From UBA7328 sp002471345 (GTDB taxonomy: Bacteria; Bacteroidota; Bacteroidia; Chitinophagales; Saprospiraceae), in NCBI GenBank assembly GCA_964011275.1, contig CAXGOB010000015.1, forward strand, positions 1 through 64,000: 64,000 bases of DNA, given 5' to 3'. Both the position numbers and the translations under genes were made by a program. Positions 16,098 through 25,080 of the stretch are shown one piece after another (position 1 is the first letter of the stretch; each line of letters begins with the position of its first letter). Under the pieces are notes generated by a model that saw only the letters and a program-made list of their open reading frames with translations, did no database searches and was not told the DNA's origin.

Positions 16098-17141
16098 ATG
16101 ACTACAGAAAGAAGACACGATATAGATTGGTTGCGGGTAATTGCAATTGGATTGTTATTAATCTATCATATTGCCATTATTTTCCAACCATGGGCCATGT
16201 TTGTGGGATTCATCAGAAGTGATAATTTAATGGAATACATATGGAAACCAATGACTATGCTCAACGTTTGGCGTATACCACTTTTATTCTTCGTATCTGG
16301 AATGGGGCTCTTTTTTGCCATTAGAAAGCGGAACTGGGAGCAAATCCTTTTAGAACGGACAATACGAATTATGCTACCGTTTATCTTCGGCATTTTGGCC
16401 ATTGCTCCATTGCATATATTTATTTATCAGAGATACTATAATTTGCCTTATGGCTATTATCCCCATCAAGGTCACTTATGGTTTCTGGGCAATATCTTTG
16501 TATATGTACTTTTACTTTTGCCTTTTTATTTTTTTGTGAAAAAGAGTGAAACCGATAAAGTCAAGAGTGCCTTATCCTCTCTAATGAGCCACCCAGGAGG
16601 ACCAATGTTGATATCCTTATTTTTTATACTCGAAGTTCTACTGGTAAAGCCTCAATTGTTTACATTATATGCCCAAACTTGGCATGGCTTTTTTTACGGA
16701 TTTCTTGCCTTCTTTTTTGGTTTCCTTCTAGTGTACAGTGGCAATAAATTCTGGCAAACTACTCTAAAATGGAGATGGTTGTATATAAGTTTGGCCATCA
16801 TACTCTATAGTATAAGATTAGTACAATTTGAAACTGAAGCACCAGGATATCTCATGGCTATCGAATCTAATTTTTGGATTTTTAGTTTGCTTGGTTTTGG
16901 TTATAAACACTTGAACAAACCAAGTAAAACCTTAAGCTACTTAAGCCAAGCAGCGTATCCTGTGTACATTATTCACATGTTTGTTTTATATGCAGGAGCC
17001 ATGTACATTTTGCCGTTAGAAATGCCAATCATGTTAAAATTCATAAGCATTGTAGCTTTTACAGGTTTAGTATGCTATCTCATTTATGAATTTATAATCA
17101 GAAGAATGAAATTCTTAAGGCCTTTGTTTGGACTGAAGTAG
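16098..17141 (+). CDS. Acyltransferase family 3 integral membrane protein
   Basis: 347 residues with about ten hydrophobic segments. The N-terminal motif RRHDIDWLRVIAIGLLLIYHI contains the conserved Arg and His of the acyltransferase 3 (PF01757) family, followed by WRIPLLFFVSGMGLFFAIRKR and HLWFLGNIFVY. Such proteins move acyl groups, often acetyl or succinyl, onto sugars or lipids across the inner membrane; the substrate here cannot be read from sequence. It lies 19 bp after the ankyrin lipoprotein gene and before the serine hydrolase gene, which suggests a shared envelope-modification task. Confidence 0.88.
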   Translation: MTTERRHDIDWLRVIAIGLLLIYHIAIIFQPWAMFVGFIRSDNLMEYIWKPMTMLNVWRIPLLFFVSGMGLFFAIRKRNWEQILLERTIRIMLPFIFGILAIAPLHIFIYQRYYNLPYGYYPHQGHLWFLGNIFVYVLLLLPFYFFVKKSETDKVKSALSSLMSHPGGPMLISLFFILEVLLVKPQLFTLYAQTWHGFFYGFLAFFFGFLLVYSGNKFWQTTLKWRWLYISLAIILYSIRLVQFETEAPGYLMAIESNFWIFSLLGFGYKHLNKPSKTLSYLSQAAYPVYIIHMFVLYAGAMYILPLEMPIMLKFISIVAFTGLVCYLIYEFIIRRMKFLRPLFGLK

Positions 17142-17227
17142 AAATACAAAACAAAAATTTAAAAAGTACTGTCAATAAAAAGGCGAACTCTATTTATTAA
17201 AAGAGCATCATACTAAGCAATAATACT

Positions 17228-18265
17228 ATGAAGAAGAAACGAACAAAACTTATACTCAGAATAATATTGGCTATTGGCACTCCTATATCCTTGTTTTTCG
17301 TGCCATGGATATTGGTGTGGGCATGGATAATACCACTGCCAGATACAATTCAAGAACAAATAAATGAAGCAATTGAATATGAATTTGAAGGTATGATAGT
17401 TTATGTTGATAAAGCTGGAAAACCTCCAGCACTTTACTCTGGAGGTTGGGATAATAGAGAAAATAAAATACCTGCTGACCCTCAATCCCTATTCAAGATT
17501 GCCAGTATCAGCAAGTTGTATGTTGCTGTTGCTATTACAAAGTTAGTCCATGAGAATCGGTTGTCTTTAGACGAAAAACTCTCTGATTATTTTCCAGAAC
17601 TCGTAGGGAGAATTGAAAATTCAAAAGAAATCACTTTGAGATTGATGGTACAGCATAGAAGTGGAATTCCAAATTTTACTGACAATTCTGATTTTTGGAA
17701 AAATTCTCCTGAAACCAGTAGAGAAACACTTGAATTTGCCCTTGATTTACCAGCAAACTTTAAACCTGATAAAAACTACGGATATTCAAATACCAATTAT
17801 TTATTGCTTCGCGAAATAATTGAAAAAGTGGTGGGATACAGCCATCACGAATATATTAAGGAACAAATTTTAATGCCACTAGGACTGAATAATACTTTCG
17901 GATCGCTTAGCGATGTGGATTTAGACGATGTGATGAGTGGCTATTACATTGGGCATGAAGCCGATCTAAAGACGGAAGATCATGGCATGTTGGCGACAGC
18001 AGAGGATGTCGGCATATTCTTAAGGGCACTAAACAATGGTTCTGTATTTGATGAAGGGGAACAAGAAACCTATTCCTCCATTTATGTATACGATCATACC
18101 GGTCTTGTTCCTGGATATCAGAGCATTGCAAAATATTATAAAGATATAGACGCCGTTGTCATTCAATTTGTTAATACAACTAATTTTACTGGTTACACCT
18201 TTAACTTATCAGAAATCATATACAATCGTATTGTGAAAATACTAAGATCTGAAAATATGCAATAG
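17228..18265 (+). CDS. Beta-lactamase-related serine hydrolase (class C / S12 type)
   Basis: 345 residues. An N-terminal membrane segment (residues 8-35) anchors the protein or acts as an uncleaved signal. The catalytic SxxK is Ser93-Ile-Ser-Lys96, the Tyr-x-Asn motif is in YGYSNTNY, and the third motif is the HTG of YDHTGLVPGY. This family includes class C beta-lactamases, D-Ala-D-Ala peptidases and esterases; nothing here marks it as an antibiotic-resistance enzyme. It acts outside the inner membrane. It is the third gene of the run that faces the AraC/cyclase regulator, 86 bp after the acyltransferase gene. Confidence 0.9.
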   Translation: MKKKRTKLILRIILAIGTPISLFFVPWILVWAWIIPLPDTIQEQINEAIEYEFEGMIVYVDKAGKPPALYSGGWDNRENKIPADPQSLFKIASISKLYVAVAITKLVHENRLSLDEKLSDYFPELVGRIENSKEITLRLMVQHRSGIPNFTDNSDFWKNSPETSRETLEFALDLPANFKPDKNYGYSNTNYLLLREIIEKVVGYSHHEYIKEQILMPLGLNNTFGSLSDVDLDDVMSGYYIGHEADLKTEDHGMLATAEDVGIFLRALNNGSVFDEGEQETYSSIYVYDHTGLVPGYQSIAKYYKDIDAVVIQFVNTTNFTGYTFNLSEIIYNRIVKILRSENMQ

Positions 18266-18397
18266 TCTAAAATACTATTCAAAGATGAGGTCGGAAATTG
18301 TTAACGATCTTAGCACTTTTTCTAGATATACTCTGAAGAATACTTTTATACATTTTATATAATGATGTTCATTTAATCTTTTAGATTAAAGAATAAC

Positions 18398-18865
18398 TCA
18401 CCTCTTCACTGCCACAAAAATATCAACCTCAGCATCTTCTGGATTCCTAGCTTTATCTCCATAAACGTCAAAACCTGAAGTATAAGATCGATTAAAATCC
18501 TTCTCCCATATTTCCGCCCATGCCCTAGCTACTACCCCTTCGTTCACATTACCATTAGCCAAATGCTGAATATAACTACTGCCCTCGATCTGATGCCCAA
18601 CCATACCATCAGGTATATCCTCTAGAGAAGACACTTTACATCCAAGAATAGTATCATATGGCAATGTTAGGTCACCTTCAAAATTAGTATACACACAATA
18701 GATATCGGTACTTTCCTTATTAGGAATCTTGTTGATAATATTTTCTGAGAAAAGACTTTGCCATAACAGTCCAATGTCCTGCTGAGCTTGATAATTGATA
18801 TTGTAAGTTCTAACAGAAATACCAATCACCTTGAACTTTTCGATTTTTACTTTTTGCATCATCAT
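18398..18865 (-). CDS. GyrI-like / AraC effector-binding domain protein
   Basis: 155 residues from the first of three consecutive ATG codons at 18865. A longer reading to 18904 would add 13 residues without family match. The sequence VKIEKFKVIGISVRTYN ... GLLWQSLFS ... DIYCVYTNFEGD ... YTVLGCKV-like ... YIQHLANGNV ... AWAEIWEKDFNRSYTSGFDVYG follows the SRPBCC-like GyrI small-molecule binding fold found at the C-terminus of AraC-type activators and as a free protein. It would bind a small ligand in the cytoplasm. It lies directly downstream of a decayed WYL-domain regulator gene, a common pairing. Confidence 0.82.
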   Translation of the reverse strand: MMMQKVKIEKFKVIGISVRTYNINYQAQQDIGLLWQSLFSENIINKIPNKESTDIYCVYTNFEGDLTLPYDTILGCKVSSLEDIPDGMVGHQIEGSSYIQHLANGNVNEGVVARAWAEIWEKDFNRSYTSGFDVYGDKARNPEDAEVDIFVAVKR

Positions 18866-18911
18866 ATGATTAATTTGACCAAAAGTAAAAGGCATGTATG
18901 TCAAAGGTGTG

Positions 18912-19627
18912 TCAGGGGTTGTTTTGGCTATTATGTTTTTTTCTCAAATCTTCATAATATTCTTCAATGGTCATATTATGAGACTCAAATGTTTCTAAGT
19001 TGACCACAAGACTTTGAATACAATCCAATCGAAATGCTCTAAAATTGTCTCTCGACATACAAAATGCAATAAGCATACAGTTTTCTTGGGTGTGGACCAA
19101 AGCAATTGGTTCAATTTTTCTACTTGTTTTTTTCTTTTCTAAAGAGAGATAAACTATATCTGAAACTTGAATGTGTATAATTGCCTTTTGCAATTGAATA
19201 AGAAAACTACTCGTTTTTCATTTTCAAAATTTGACCTAATCTGAATTCAATTAGTTAATAGATCAGACTTCTCTAGTTGCCCACCACTCAATACCACCTT
19301 TATTTTTTCTACCACACTCTAATATTTCTGGTCCAATGATCCATCTTTATTTCTCGATATGATCTGCTCGGCAGTGATTATGGCATTGGCTTCTTCTTCA
19401 GAAAACATGACAGGGCGCAGACTGTAACCTTCTATAATTGAATATCCTCGACCTTCTTCTGTTACAATTGGAATACCGGTTGTTTCTAAGGTCCTAATAT
19501 CTCTATATATTGTTCAAATACTCACTCCATGTCTTATTGCCAAATCACGAGCTATAATTATTCTTTTCGACTGAAGCTGAGTCAAAATAGTTGTTATCCT
19601 TACTAATCTCGGTTGATCTTTTGCCAT
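18912..19627 (-). pseudogene. Decayed HTH-WYL (YafY-type) transcriptional regulator
   Basis: Read from an ATG at 19627, the frame encodes a clear HTH_11 domain (MAKDQPRLVRITTILTQL, ARDLAIRHGVSI) but meets a TGA at 19514-19516 (codon 38), a TAG at 19319-19321 and a TGA at 19247-19249. Between these stops it keeps the family sequence (TIYRDIRTLETTGIPIVTEEG, GYSLRPVMFSEEEANAI). A frameshift near 19200-19230 then leads into the WYL domain (QLQKAIIHIQVSDIVYLS, RKIEPIALVH, FRAFRLDCIQSL), which ends at 18912. Three stops plus a frameshift make a functional product very unlikely. The last 93 codons stay open but lack the DNA-binding part. Confidence 0.85.
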
Positions 19628-19631
19628 ACAC

Positions 19632-19673
19632 CAAAAGTAAAAGAGGCTGACCCAAATGAATGAATCAACCTCT
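19632..19673 (-). terminator. Terminator of the lytic transglycosylase gene
   Basis: On the minus strand AGAGGTTGA (19673-19665) pairs with TCAGCCTCT (19650-19642), nine pairs with one wobble, and a T-rich run follows (TTTTACTTTT). It lies 40 bp past the stop of the transglycosylase gene and overlaps the start of the decayed WYL gene. Confidence 0.65.
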
Positions 19674-19712
19674 CCTCTTTATTCTAATTCTTTTGAAAAA
19701 GCTTTTGAAAAG

Positions 19713-20987
19713 CTATTTCTTAATTTTTATCAATTCACCTGGCCTAGGTGGATGGTTCAGATCAATATCATTTAGATCGATAATATCCTCAAGAGTTCCG
19801 TATTCACGCCTACCAACCAAATCTGTAAGAGATTCTCCAATTTTCATTTTATAGTAGATAACCTTTTCATTGGATCGAATTCCTGGCGAAGTGATTGGTT
19901 TTAGATCTAATGTTTCATTTTGTAATGGATTTTTCACCACATTCAAAAGAGTTGGCATTTTATTCAATGACTCAAGCTCAGCTCGTCTAAGTTGGAAGCC
20001 ACTATAAATTATCGTCTTCTCAAAACTTTTTTGAGGATTGGCTAAGGTAAATTCCAAATTTTCAATTTTGTTCTTAAGAACTAAAAACTGAAACATCTGC
20101 TCTTCAGGCAGGGTAAGTAAGTATCCTTTTGTACTGATAGGAATATAATTTCCTCTAAACGAAGGGTTCAATGTCTTAATCGCACTTATGCTCACTCCTG
20201 TCATCCTCGAGATTTCAGAAAATGTGGTATAATCATAAATACGAGCAATTGCAGTCTGCTCAAATATAGGCGCTTCTACCCTAGGTGTAAGTTGATGAAA
20301 ATCATAATAATTCATCAGATATGAAGCAGCAATAAATTTTGGAATATATCTTCTTGTTTCCTTTGGAAGAAATTTTTCCAATTTCCAAAAATCTCTACTT
20401 TGGCTTTTCCTAATCGCTTTTCTAACATTACCAGGACCACAATTATAGGCCGCCAATGCTAATGTCCAATCACCAAACTCCTTATGAAGCCTTGACAAAT
20501 ATTTATAAGCAGCCTTTGTAGATAGGTAAGGATCTTTTCGTTCATCCACTTCACCATTTACAGAAAGTCCTTGAATCTTGGCCGTTTCTTTCATAAACTG
20601 CCAAAGGCCGACCGCACCTGTACGTGATACAGCATGCACCTCGAGACTTGACTCTATAATAGCAAGATGTTTTATCTCATCAGGAATGTGTGTGTTGTTT
20701 TCTAGCTCTAGATCGAAAATGGGAAAAAAGACATTGGATCGACCCAAGATTCTTTCACTTCCCCTCCTATATCCTCTGATATAAGTATCTACGATTTGGT
20801 GAACTTCTTCAGTATACCTTAAAGGCACCTCAGATGGGATATTGTCTAACCTATGCTGTAATTCACTCTTTGTCATTCTCGATTTGTAATGAGAATTGTG
20901 AATTTCCGCAACAGTGATAGTCGGTATCGAAAATAGCACTACAATACATATTATTAATCGCATGGTGACGATCATAATTTTGTTCAT
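19713..20987 (-). CDS. Membrane-bound lytic murein transglycosylase with LysM (MltD-like)
   Basis: 424 residues with a signal peptide (residues 1-27). The SLT domain spans about residues 90-230, with the catalytic Glu in AIIESSLEVHAVSRTGAVGLWQFM and the lysozyme-like signature ALAAYNCGPGNVRKAI. A LysM peptidoglycan-binding module closes the protein (VIYYKMKIGESLTDLVGRREYG ... DIDLNHPPRPGELIKIKK), and a degenerate LysM lies near residues 240-290. It cleaves the glycan strands of peptidoglycan in the periplasm, forming 1,6-anhydro ends. It is a single gene with its own terminator. Confidence 0.92.
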   Translation of the reverse strand: MNKIMIVTMRLIICIVVLFSIPTITVAEIHNSHYKSRMTKSELQHRLDNIPSEVPLRYTEEVHQIVDTYIRGYRRGSERILGRSNVFFPIFDLELENNTHIPDEIKHLAIIESSLEVHAVSRTGAVGLWQFMKETAKIQGLSVNGEVDERKDPYLSTKAAYKYLSRLHKEFGDWTLALAAYNCGPGNVRKAIRKSQSRDFWKLEKFLPKETRRYIPKFIAASYLMNYYDFHQLTPRVEAPIFEQTAIARIYDYTTFSEISRMTGVSISAIKTLNPSFRGNYIPISTKGYLLTLPEEQMFQFLVLKNKIENLEFTLANPQKSFEKTIIYSGFQLRRAELESLNKMPTLLNVVKNPLQNETLDLKPITSPGIRSNEKVIYYKMKIGESLTDLVGRREYGTLEDIIDLNDIDLNHPPRPGELIKIKK

Positions 20988-21216
20988 GGGTATATATTTA
21001 AAATCATAGTGTCCAATTTTAACTTGCTATCTCTTTATCTTCTCTACTCATTTCGGGGGTGAGCAATACGAGAAGAAAATAACTTGCTGAAAATCAGATT
21101 GCTATGTTCAAAAAGTGGCGCGAAAGTATTCGCTATTCCACAATAAATCAAGACTTCATATTATCATAAAGCCTTATTTGTAAATATTTAACTTTCAATT
21201 ATCATGCCACAGGATA

Positions 21217-22635
21217 TCAATGGAGGGTTTCCACAAAATTGAGCAAGTCTCTCTCTTTGAATTGTGGAGCCATCAATTGCATGCCTATTGGCATTCCATT
21301 ATCAGATTGTGAAACCGGAAAAGAAAGTGCCGGAATTCCAGCCAGGTTGGCTATTACTGTATAAATGTCAGCAAGATATTCCTTTAAAGGATCTGCTGAT
21401 TTGTCATTCAATTTCCAAGCTACATCCGGTGTAGTGGGCATTAAAATGAGCGCAAAGGTACTAAATATATTTTCAATTTCTTCTTTTATTAATCTCCGCA
21501 CTTTTTGGGCTTTTGTGAAATAGGCGTCATAATAACCCACACTTAATACAAAAGCCCCCATCATTATCCTCCTCTTTACTTCGTCTCCAAACCCTTCAGA
21601 ACGGGATTTTATATATAATTCATGAATATCCTTAGCCTCTTTACTACGATGTCCATATCTTATTCCATCATATCGTCCCAGGTTAGAGGAGGCTTCAGCC
21701 GTAGTAAGAATATAATAAGTGGCCACTACATGGTCAAGAAAATCAAAATTAACAGGTACCAATTCATGCCCTCTTGATTCTAAATCGGCGATGGTCTTCA
21801 ATGTCGCACTCTTTACATCAGGGCTAATGCTAGGATGATTCAACACATCATCTATATATGCTATCTTTTGCGGACCTCGAGTATCAGCGAAATCATACTT
21901 ACCTGCTGGAGTAGTTGAAGATGTCGCATCCATTGGGTCATTTCCAGCTATTATTTCAAGTAAGCTCGCCATCGTTTTGACATCATGGGAGAATACTCCA
22001 ATTTGATCAAAAGAAGAACCATAAGCAATCAATCCATATCTAGAAACCCGTCCATAACTTGGTTTTAGGCCGTATATTCCTGTGAAGGCTGCAGGTTGTC
22101 TTATGGATCCTCCTGTCTCGCTACCTAAAGCTGCTAAACAAGTATCCATTTGCACAGAAACTGCAGCGCCACCACTACTTCCTCCAGGCACCCTATTCTC
22201 TCCAACTCCATTAATGACAGGACCATAAGCACTATTCTCATTCCCCGACCCCATGGCAAACTCATCACAATTTGTGCGGCCAATGATTATAACATCTTCA
22301 TCCAAAAGTCTTTGCACAGCTGTTGCTGAATAAAGGGATTCAAATCCGTTCAATATTTTAGACGATGCTGACACTTTATGACCTTCATAGCAGATCACAT
22401 CTTTGATACTTATGACTGCACCGATTAGTTTTCCACATTGGTCTGGTTGATTTTTTAATTTTTCATCAAGAATCTTTGCCTTAGTTATCGCCTCGTCAGC
22501 GAACACTTCCAAATATGCATTGAGGTGCTTTGCGCCTTCAATCCTTTCTAAATAGTATTGTACTAAGTCAGAAATGGTGAAATTTCCACTTTTTATCTTT
22601 TCCTGAATGGCAATAAGAGATCGGCCTGGATTCAT
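21217..22635 (-). CDS. gatA: Aspartyl/glutamyl-tRNA(Asn/Gln) amidotransferase subunit A
   Basis: 472 residues, close to the family's usual 480. The amidase signature triad is present: Lys78 (ISIKDV), the cis-Ser at 153 (GGSSGG) and nucleophile Ser177 (GSETGGSIRQP), each one residue off the S. aureus numbering. GatA releases ammonia from glutamine, which GatB uses to convert Asp-tRNA(Asn) or Glu-tRNA(Gln) to the amide forms. gatB and gatC are not in this window. Its start overlaps the hisS stop by 4 bp (ATGA), so translation is coupled and the gene belongs to the pheS-hisS-gatA operon. Confidence 0.95.
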   Translation of the reverse strand: MNPGRSLIAIQEKIKSGNFTISDLVQYYLERIEGAKHLNAYLEVFADEAITKAKILDEKLKNQPDQCGKLIGAVISIKDVICYEGHKVSASSKILNGFESLYSATAVQRLLDEDVIIIGRTNCDEFAMGSGNENSAYGPVINGVGENRVPGGSSGGAAVSVQMDTCLAALGSETGGSIRQPAAFTGIYGLKPSYGRVSRYGLIAYGSSFDQIGVFSHDVKTMASLLEIIAGNDPMDATSSTTPAGKYDFADTRGPQKIAYIDDVLNHPSISPDVKSATLKTIADLESRGHELVPVNFDFLDHVVATYYILTTAEASSNLGRYDGIRYGHRSKEAKDIHELYIKSRSEGFGDEVKRRIMMGAFVLSVGYYDAYFTKAQKVRRLIKEEIENIFSTFALILMPTTPDVAWKLNDKSADPLKEYLADIYTVIANLAGIPALSFPVSQSDNGMPIGMQLMAPQFKERDLLNFVETLH

Positions 22636-23978
22636 TTAGTTCCTAATTTTTCAATAATCTCTTTAATAGAATATTGATCACTTTTCCCTGATTCCATATC
22701 TTTTAGAGTGAGTCTGCCGCTTTTCATTTCCTCGTCACCTATGATAATTACATTTGGTATTCCTTTACTATTTGCATATTTCATCTGCTTTTTCATTTTC
22801 ACTGGAGAGGGATAGACTTCCGTTTCTATTCCTGCATTTCTAAGGTCATTCGCCTTCGCAAAAGCATAAGAATGACATTCCTTATCAAAAGTCAAAATGA
22901 TAACCTGAGACGACACAGCTGAAATATCATCAAAAAGACCCAACTCTAACATGACATCATATATCCTTTCAGCTCCAAAAGAAACTCCAACTCCCGATAC
23001 TCCTTTAAGTCCAAAAACTCCAGTAAGATCAGCATAACGGCCACCCCCACCTATACTACCCATAACAATGTCATCAGCTACTACTTCGAAAATACATCCT
23101 GTATAATAGCTCAACCCTCGTGCTAGAGTAGGATCAAAAACAATAGAATTCTTTGAGTTATAACTTGAAAGATAGGAAAGGAACTCCTTAGTCTCATTTA
23201 GCCCTTCCTGACCAGTTTCTGAGGATTCAAAAGGTAATATTAGGTCATTGATATCTTTAACTTTAAGAAGTGTAAGAATAACATCTACAGCCATTGATTC
23301 AATACTATTTTTCTCCAATTCCTTTCTTACACCTTCTTCTCCAATTTTATCTAACTTATCTATGCAAACAGTAATGTCTCTGAAACGATCTGCAACTCCA
23401 GCTGCTTCCGTTATGCCATACAGAATCTTCCTATTATTATATTTAATAGTGACACTAATTCCTAGTTTGTAAAAAGCAGTGTCATAAATGGCGGTTAGTT
23501 CTGCTTCATACATCAACGAATCAGAGCCTACTATATCTGCATCACATTGATAAAACTCCTGATATCTCCCCTTTTGTGGCCTATCCGCTCTCCATACTTG
23601 TTGAATCTGATATCTTTTAAATGGAAATTGAATTTCATTCTGATGCATCACCACAAAGCGAGCAAAAGGCACTGTAAGGTCATACCTTAACCCTCTTTTC
23701 GATATACTAGAAATAAGTTTCTGTGAATTCTTTTCTTCTAAAGCCTTAGCATCAGCTTTATTCAGATAATCCCCATTATTTAACACTTTAAATAACAGCT
23801 GATCACCTTCGTCTCCATATTTACCTGTGAGTGTTGTAAGACTTTCCATCACAGGTGTCTCAATGGGATCGTATCCATATGATTCAAATACCGATCTAAT
23901 TGTATCAAATATGTAACGGCGTTTTTTTACCTCAGATGGCAAAAAATCTCTAGTTCCTTTTGGAAGAGTTGGTTTCAA
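22632..23978 (-). CDS. hisS: Histidyl-tRNA synthetase
   Basis: 448 residues, class II. The start MKPTLPKGTRDFLPSEV is typical. Motif 2 lies around RYQIQQVWRADRPQKGRYQEFYQCDADIVG, the histidine-specific motif LARGLSYYTGCIFEVV near residue 290, and motif 3 around GGGRYADLTG ... GVSFGAERI. A C-terminal anticodon-binding domain ends the protein. It attaches histidine to tRNA(His) in the cytoplasm. The gene starts 3 bp after pheS and overlaps gatA by 4 bp. Confidence 0.97.
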   Translation of the reverse strand: MKPTLPKGTRDFLPSEVKKRRYIFDTIRSVFESYGYDPIETPVMESLTTLTGKYGDEGDQLLFKVLNNGDYLNKADAKALEEKNSQKLISSISKRGLRYDLTVPFARFVVMHQNEIQFPFKRYQIQQVWRADRPQKGRYQEFYQCDADIVGSDSLMYEAELTAIYDTAFYKLGISVTIKYNNRKILYGITEAAGVADRFRDITVCIDKLDKIGEEGVRKELEKNSIESMAVDVILTLLKVKDINDLILPFESSETGQEGLNETKEFLSYLSSYNSKNSIVFDPTLARGLSYYTGCIFEVVADDIVMGSIGGGGRYADLTGVFGLKGVSGVGVSFGAERIYDVMLELGLFDDISAVSSQVIILTFDKECHSYAFAKANDLRNAGIETEVYPSPVKMKKQMKYANSKGIPNVIIIGDEEMKSGRLTLKDMESGKSDQYSIKEIIEKLGTK

Positions 23979-23981
23979 AAC

Positions 23982-25019
23982 TTAGATCGCAGATTTAAAT
24001 TGTTCTAAAAATCTAACATCATTCTCAAACAAAAGTCTAATGTCACTTATATCATACTTCTGCATTGCAGATCTTTCTATTCCAATACCGAATGCATATC
24101 CTGAATACTTATTGGAATCTATTCCACAATTATCAAGTACGGCAGGGTCAATCATTCCACATCCTAGAACCTCTAACCACCCTGTTCCTTTTGTTAATCT
24201 TTTGGATTTTTCGTCAGCCGTACCCATAAATACATCCATTTCTGCACTAGGCTCTGTAAATGGAAAATAACTTGGTCGTAGCCTGATTTCAGTTTTCGAC
24301 CCATATAACTCTTTTGCAAAATAAAGCAGCGTTTGTTTCATGTCCGCAAAAGAGACATTCTCATCCACGTACAATCCTTCAACCTGATGAAATTGACAAT
24401 GAGACCTAGCAGATATTGTTTCATTACGATACACTCTACCAGGCGCAATAATCCGAATCGGAGGTTGCATTTTGGTCATTGTACGAGCCTGAACTGATGA
24501 GGTATGAGTACGCAGTAATTGTGAAGTAGAATTGAGTAAATAAAAAGTGTCCTGCATATCACGAGCTGGATGATCTTCAGGAGTATTCATAGCAGTAAAG
24601 TTGTGCCAGTCATCTTCTATCTCCCTGTCCTCTGCTACTTCAAATCCTATGCGTCCAAAAATTTCGATCATCCTATTCATCACCAATGACACTGGATGTC
24701 GAGACCCCACTCTCAGTGATTTGGGTGGCGCAGTAAGATCTAGATCATCAAAATTTTTCTTTTTATTCGATCCTCCAAGGTCATTTTTTAACTCAGTATA
24801 CTTTCCCTCTGCTACACCTTTTAATTCATTGAGTAACTGACCAAACTCCTTCTTCTTCTCATTTGGCACATTTCTTATTTGGCCAAACAGTGGTTTGATA
24901 ATATTCTTAGTCCCAAGATATTTAATTCTAAAAGCTTCGAGGGCATCTGCATCACTTACCGTCTCCATTTTGATGGAGTCCATCATATCTTTTACATCAT
25001 CAAAAACGTCTTGCGCCAT
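23982..25019 (-). CDS. pheS: Phenylalanyl-tRNA synthetase alpha subunit
   Basis: 345 residues from the ATG at 25019 (MAQDVFDDVKDM). A longer open frame to 25142 exists, but its extra 41 residues do not fit the family and overlap the upstream esterase gene. An N-terminal coiled coil (residues 1-90) is followed by the class II catalytic core, with HPVSLVMNRMIEIFGRIGFEVAEDREIE, the motif-2 region GRVYRNETISARSHCQFHQVEGL and GCGMIDPAVL ... GYAFGIGIERSAMQKY. It works as an alpha2-beta2 enzyme with PheT, which is not in this window. A perfect TAnnTTTG element precedes the gene. Confidence 0.97.
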   Translation of the reverse strand: MAQDVFDDVKDMMDSIKMETVSDADALEAFRIKYLGTKNIIKPLFGQIRNVPNEKKKEFGQLLNELKGVAEGKYTELKNDLGGSNKKKNFDDLDLTAPPKSLRVGSRHPVSLVMNRMIEIFGRIGFEVAEDREIEDDWHNFTAMNTPEDHPARDMQDTFYLLNSTSQLLRTHTSSVQARTMTKMQPPIRIIAPGRVYRNETISARSHCQFHQVEGLYVDENVSFADMKQTLLYFAKELYGSKTEIRLRPSYFPFTEPSAEMDVFMGTADEKSKRLTKGTGWLEVLGCGMIDPAVLDNCGIDSNKYSGYAFGIGIERSAMQKYDISDIRLLFENDVRFLEQFKSAI

Positions 25020-25041
25020 TTCACTAATTTTTAGGAATGGG

Positions 25042-25049
25042 CAAAGGTA
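25042..25049 (-). promoter_or_regulatory. -7 element of the pheS-hisS-gatA operon
   Basis: The minus strand reads TACCTTTG, a perfect TAnnTTTG match, 22 bp before the pheS ATG. It implies a leader of about 18-20 nt and a transcript separate from the upstream esterase gene. No clear -33 TTTG is seen. Confidence 0.5.
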
Positions 25050-25080
25050 ATATCTCAAGAGATGTTTTGCAGAAAAAGAA

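Noticed and set aside
18372..18390. Hairpin TTTAATCT-TTT-AGATTAAA between the serine hydrolase and GyrI-like genes as a terminator
   Set aside because: The stem is weak and AT-only apart from one GC pair per arm, with no T run on either side. It may help both convergent transcripts to end but cannot be supported.
19247..19516. Stop-codon reassignment or suppression to explain the interrupted WYL and adhesin genes
   Set aside because: Both TGA and TAG occur as interruptions, frameshifts are also present, the other genes end normally, and the tRNA-like genes here do not read stop codons.
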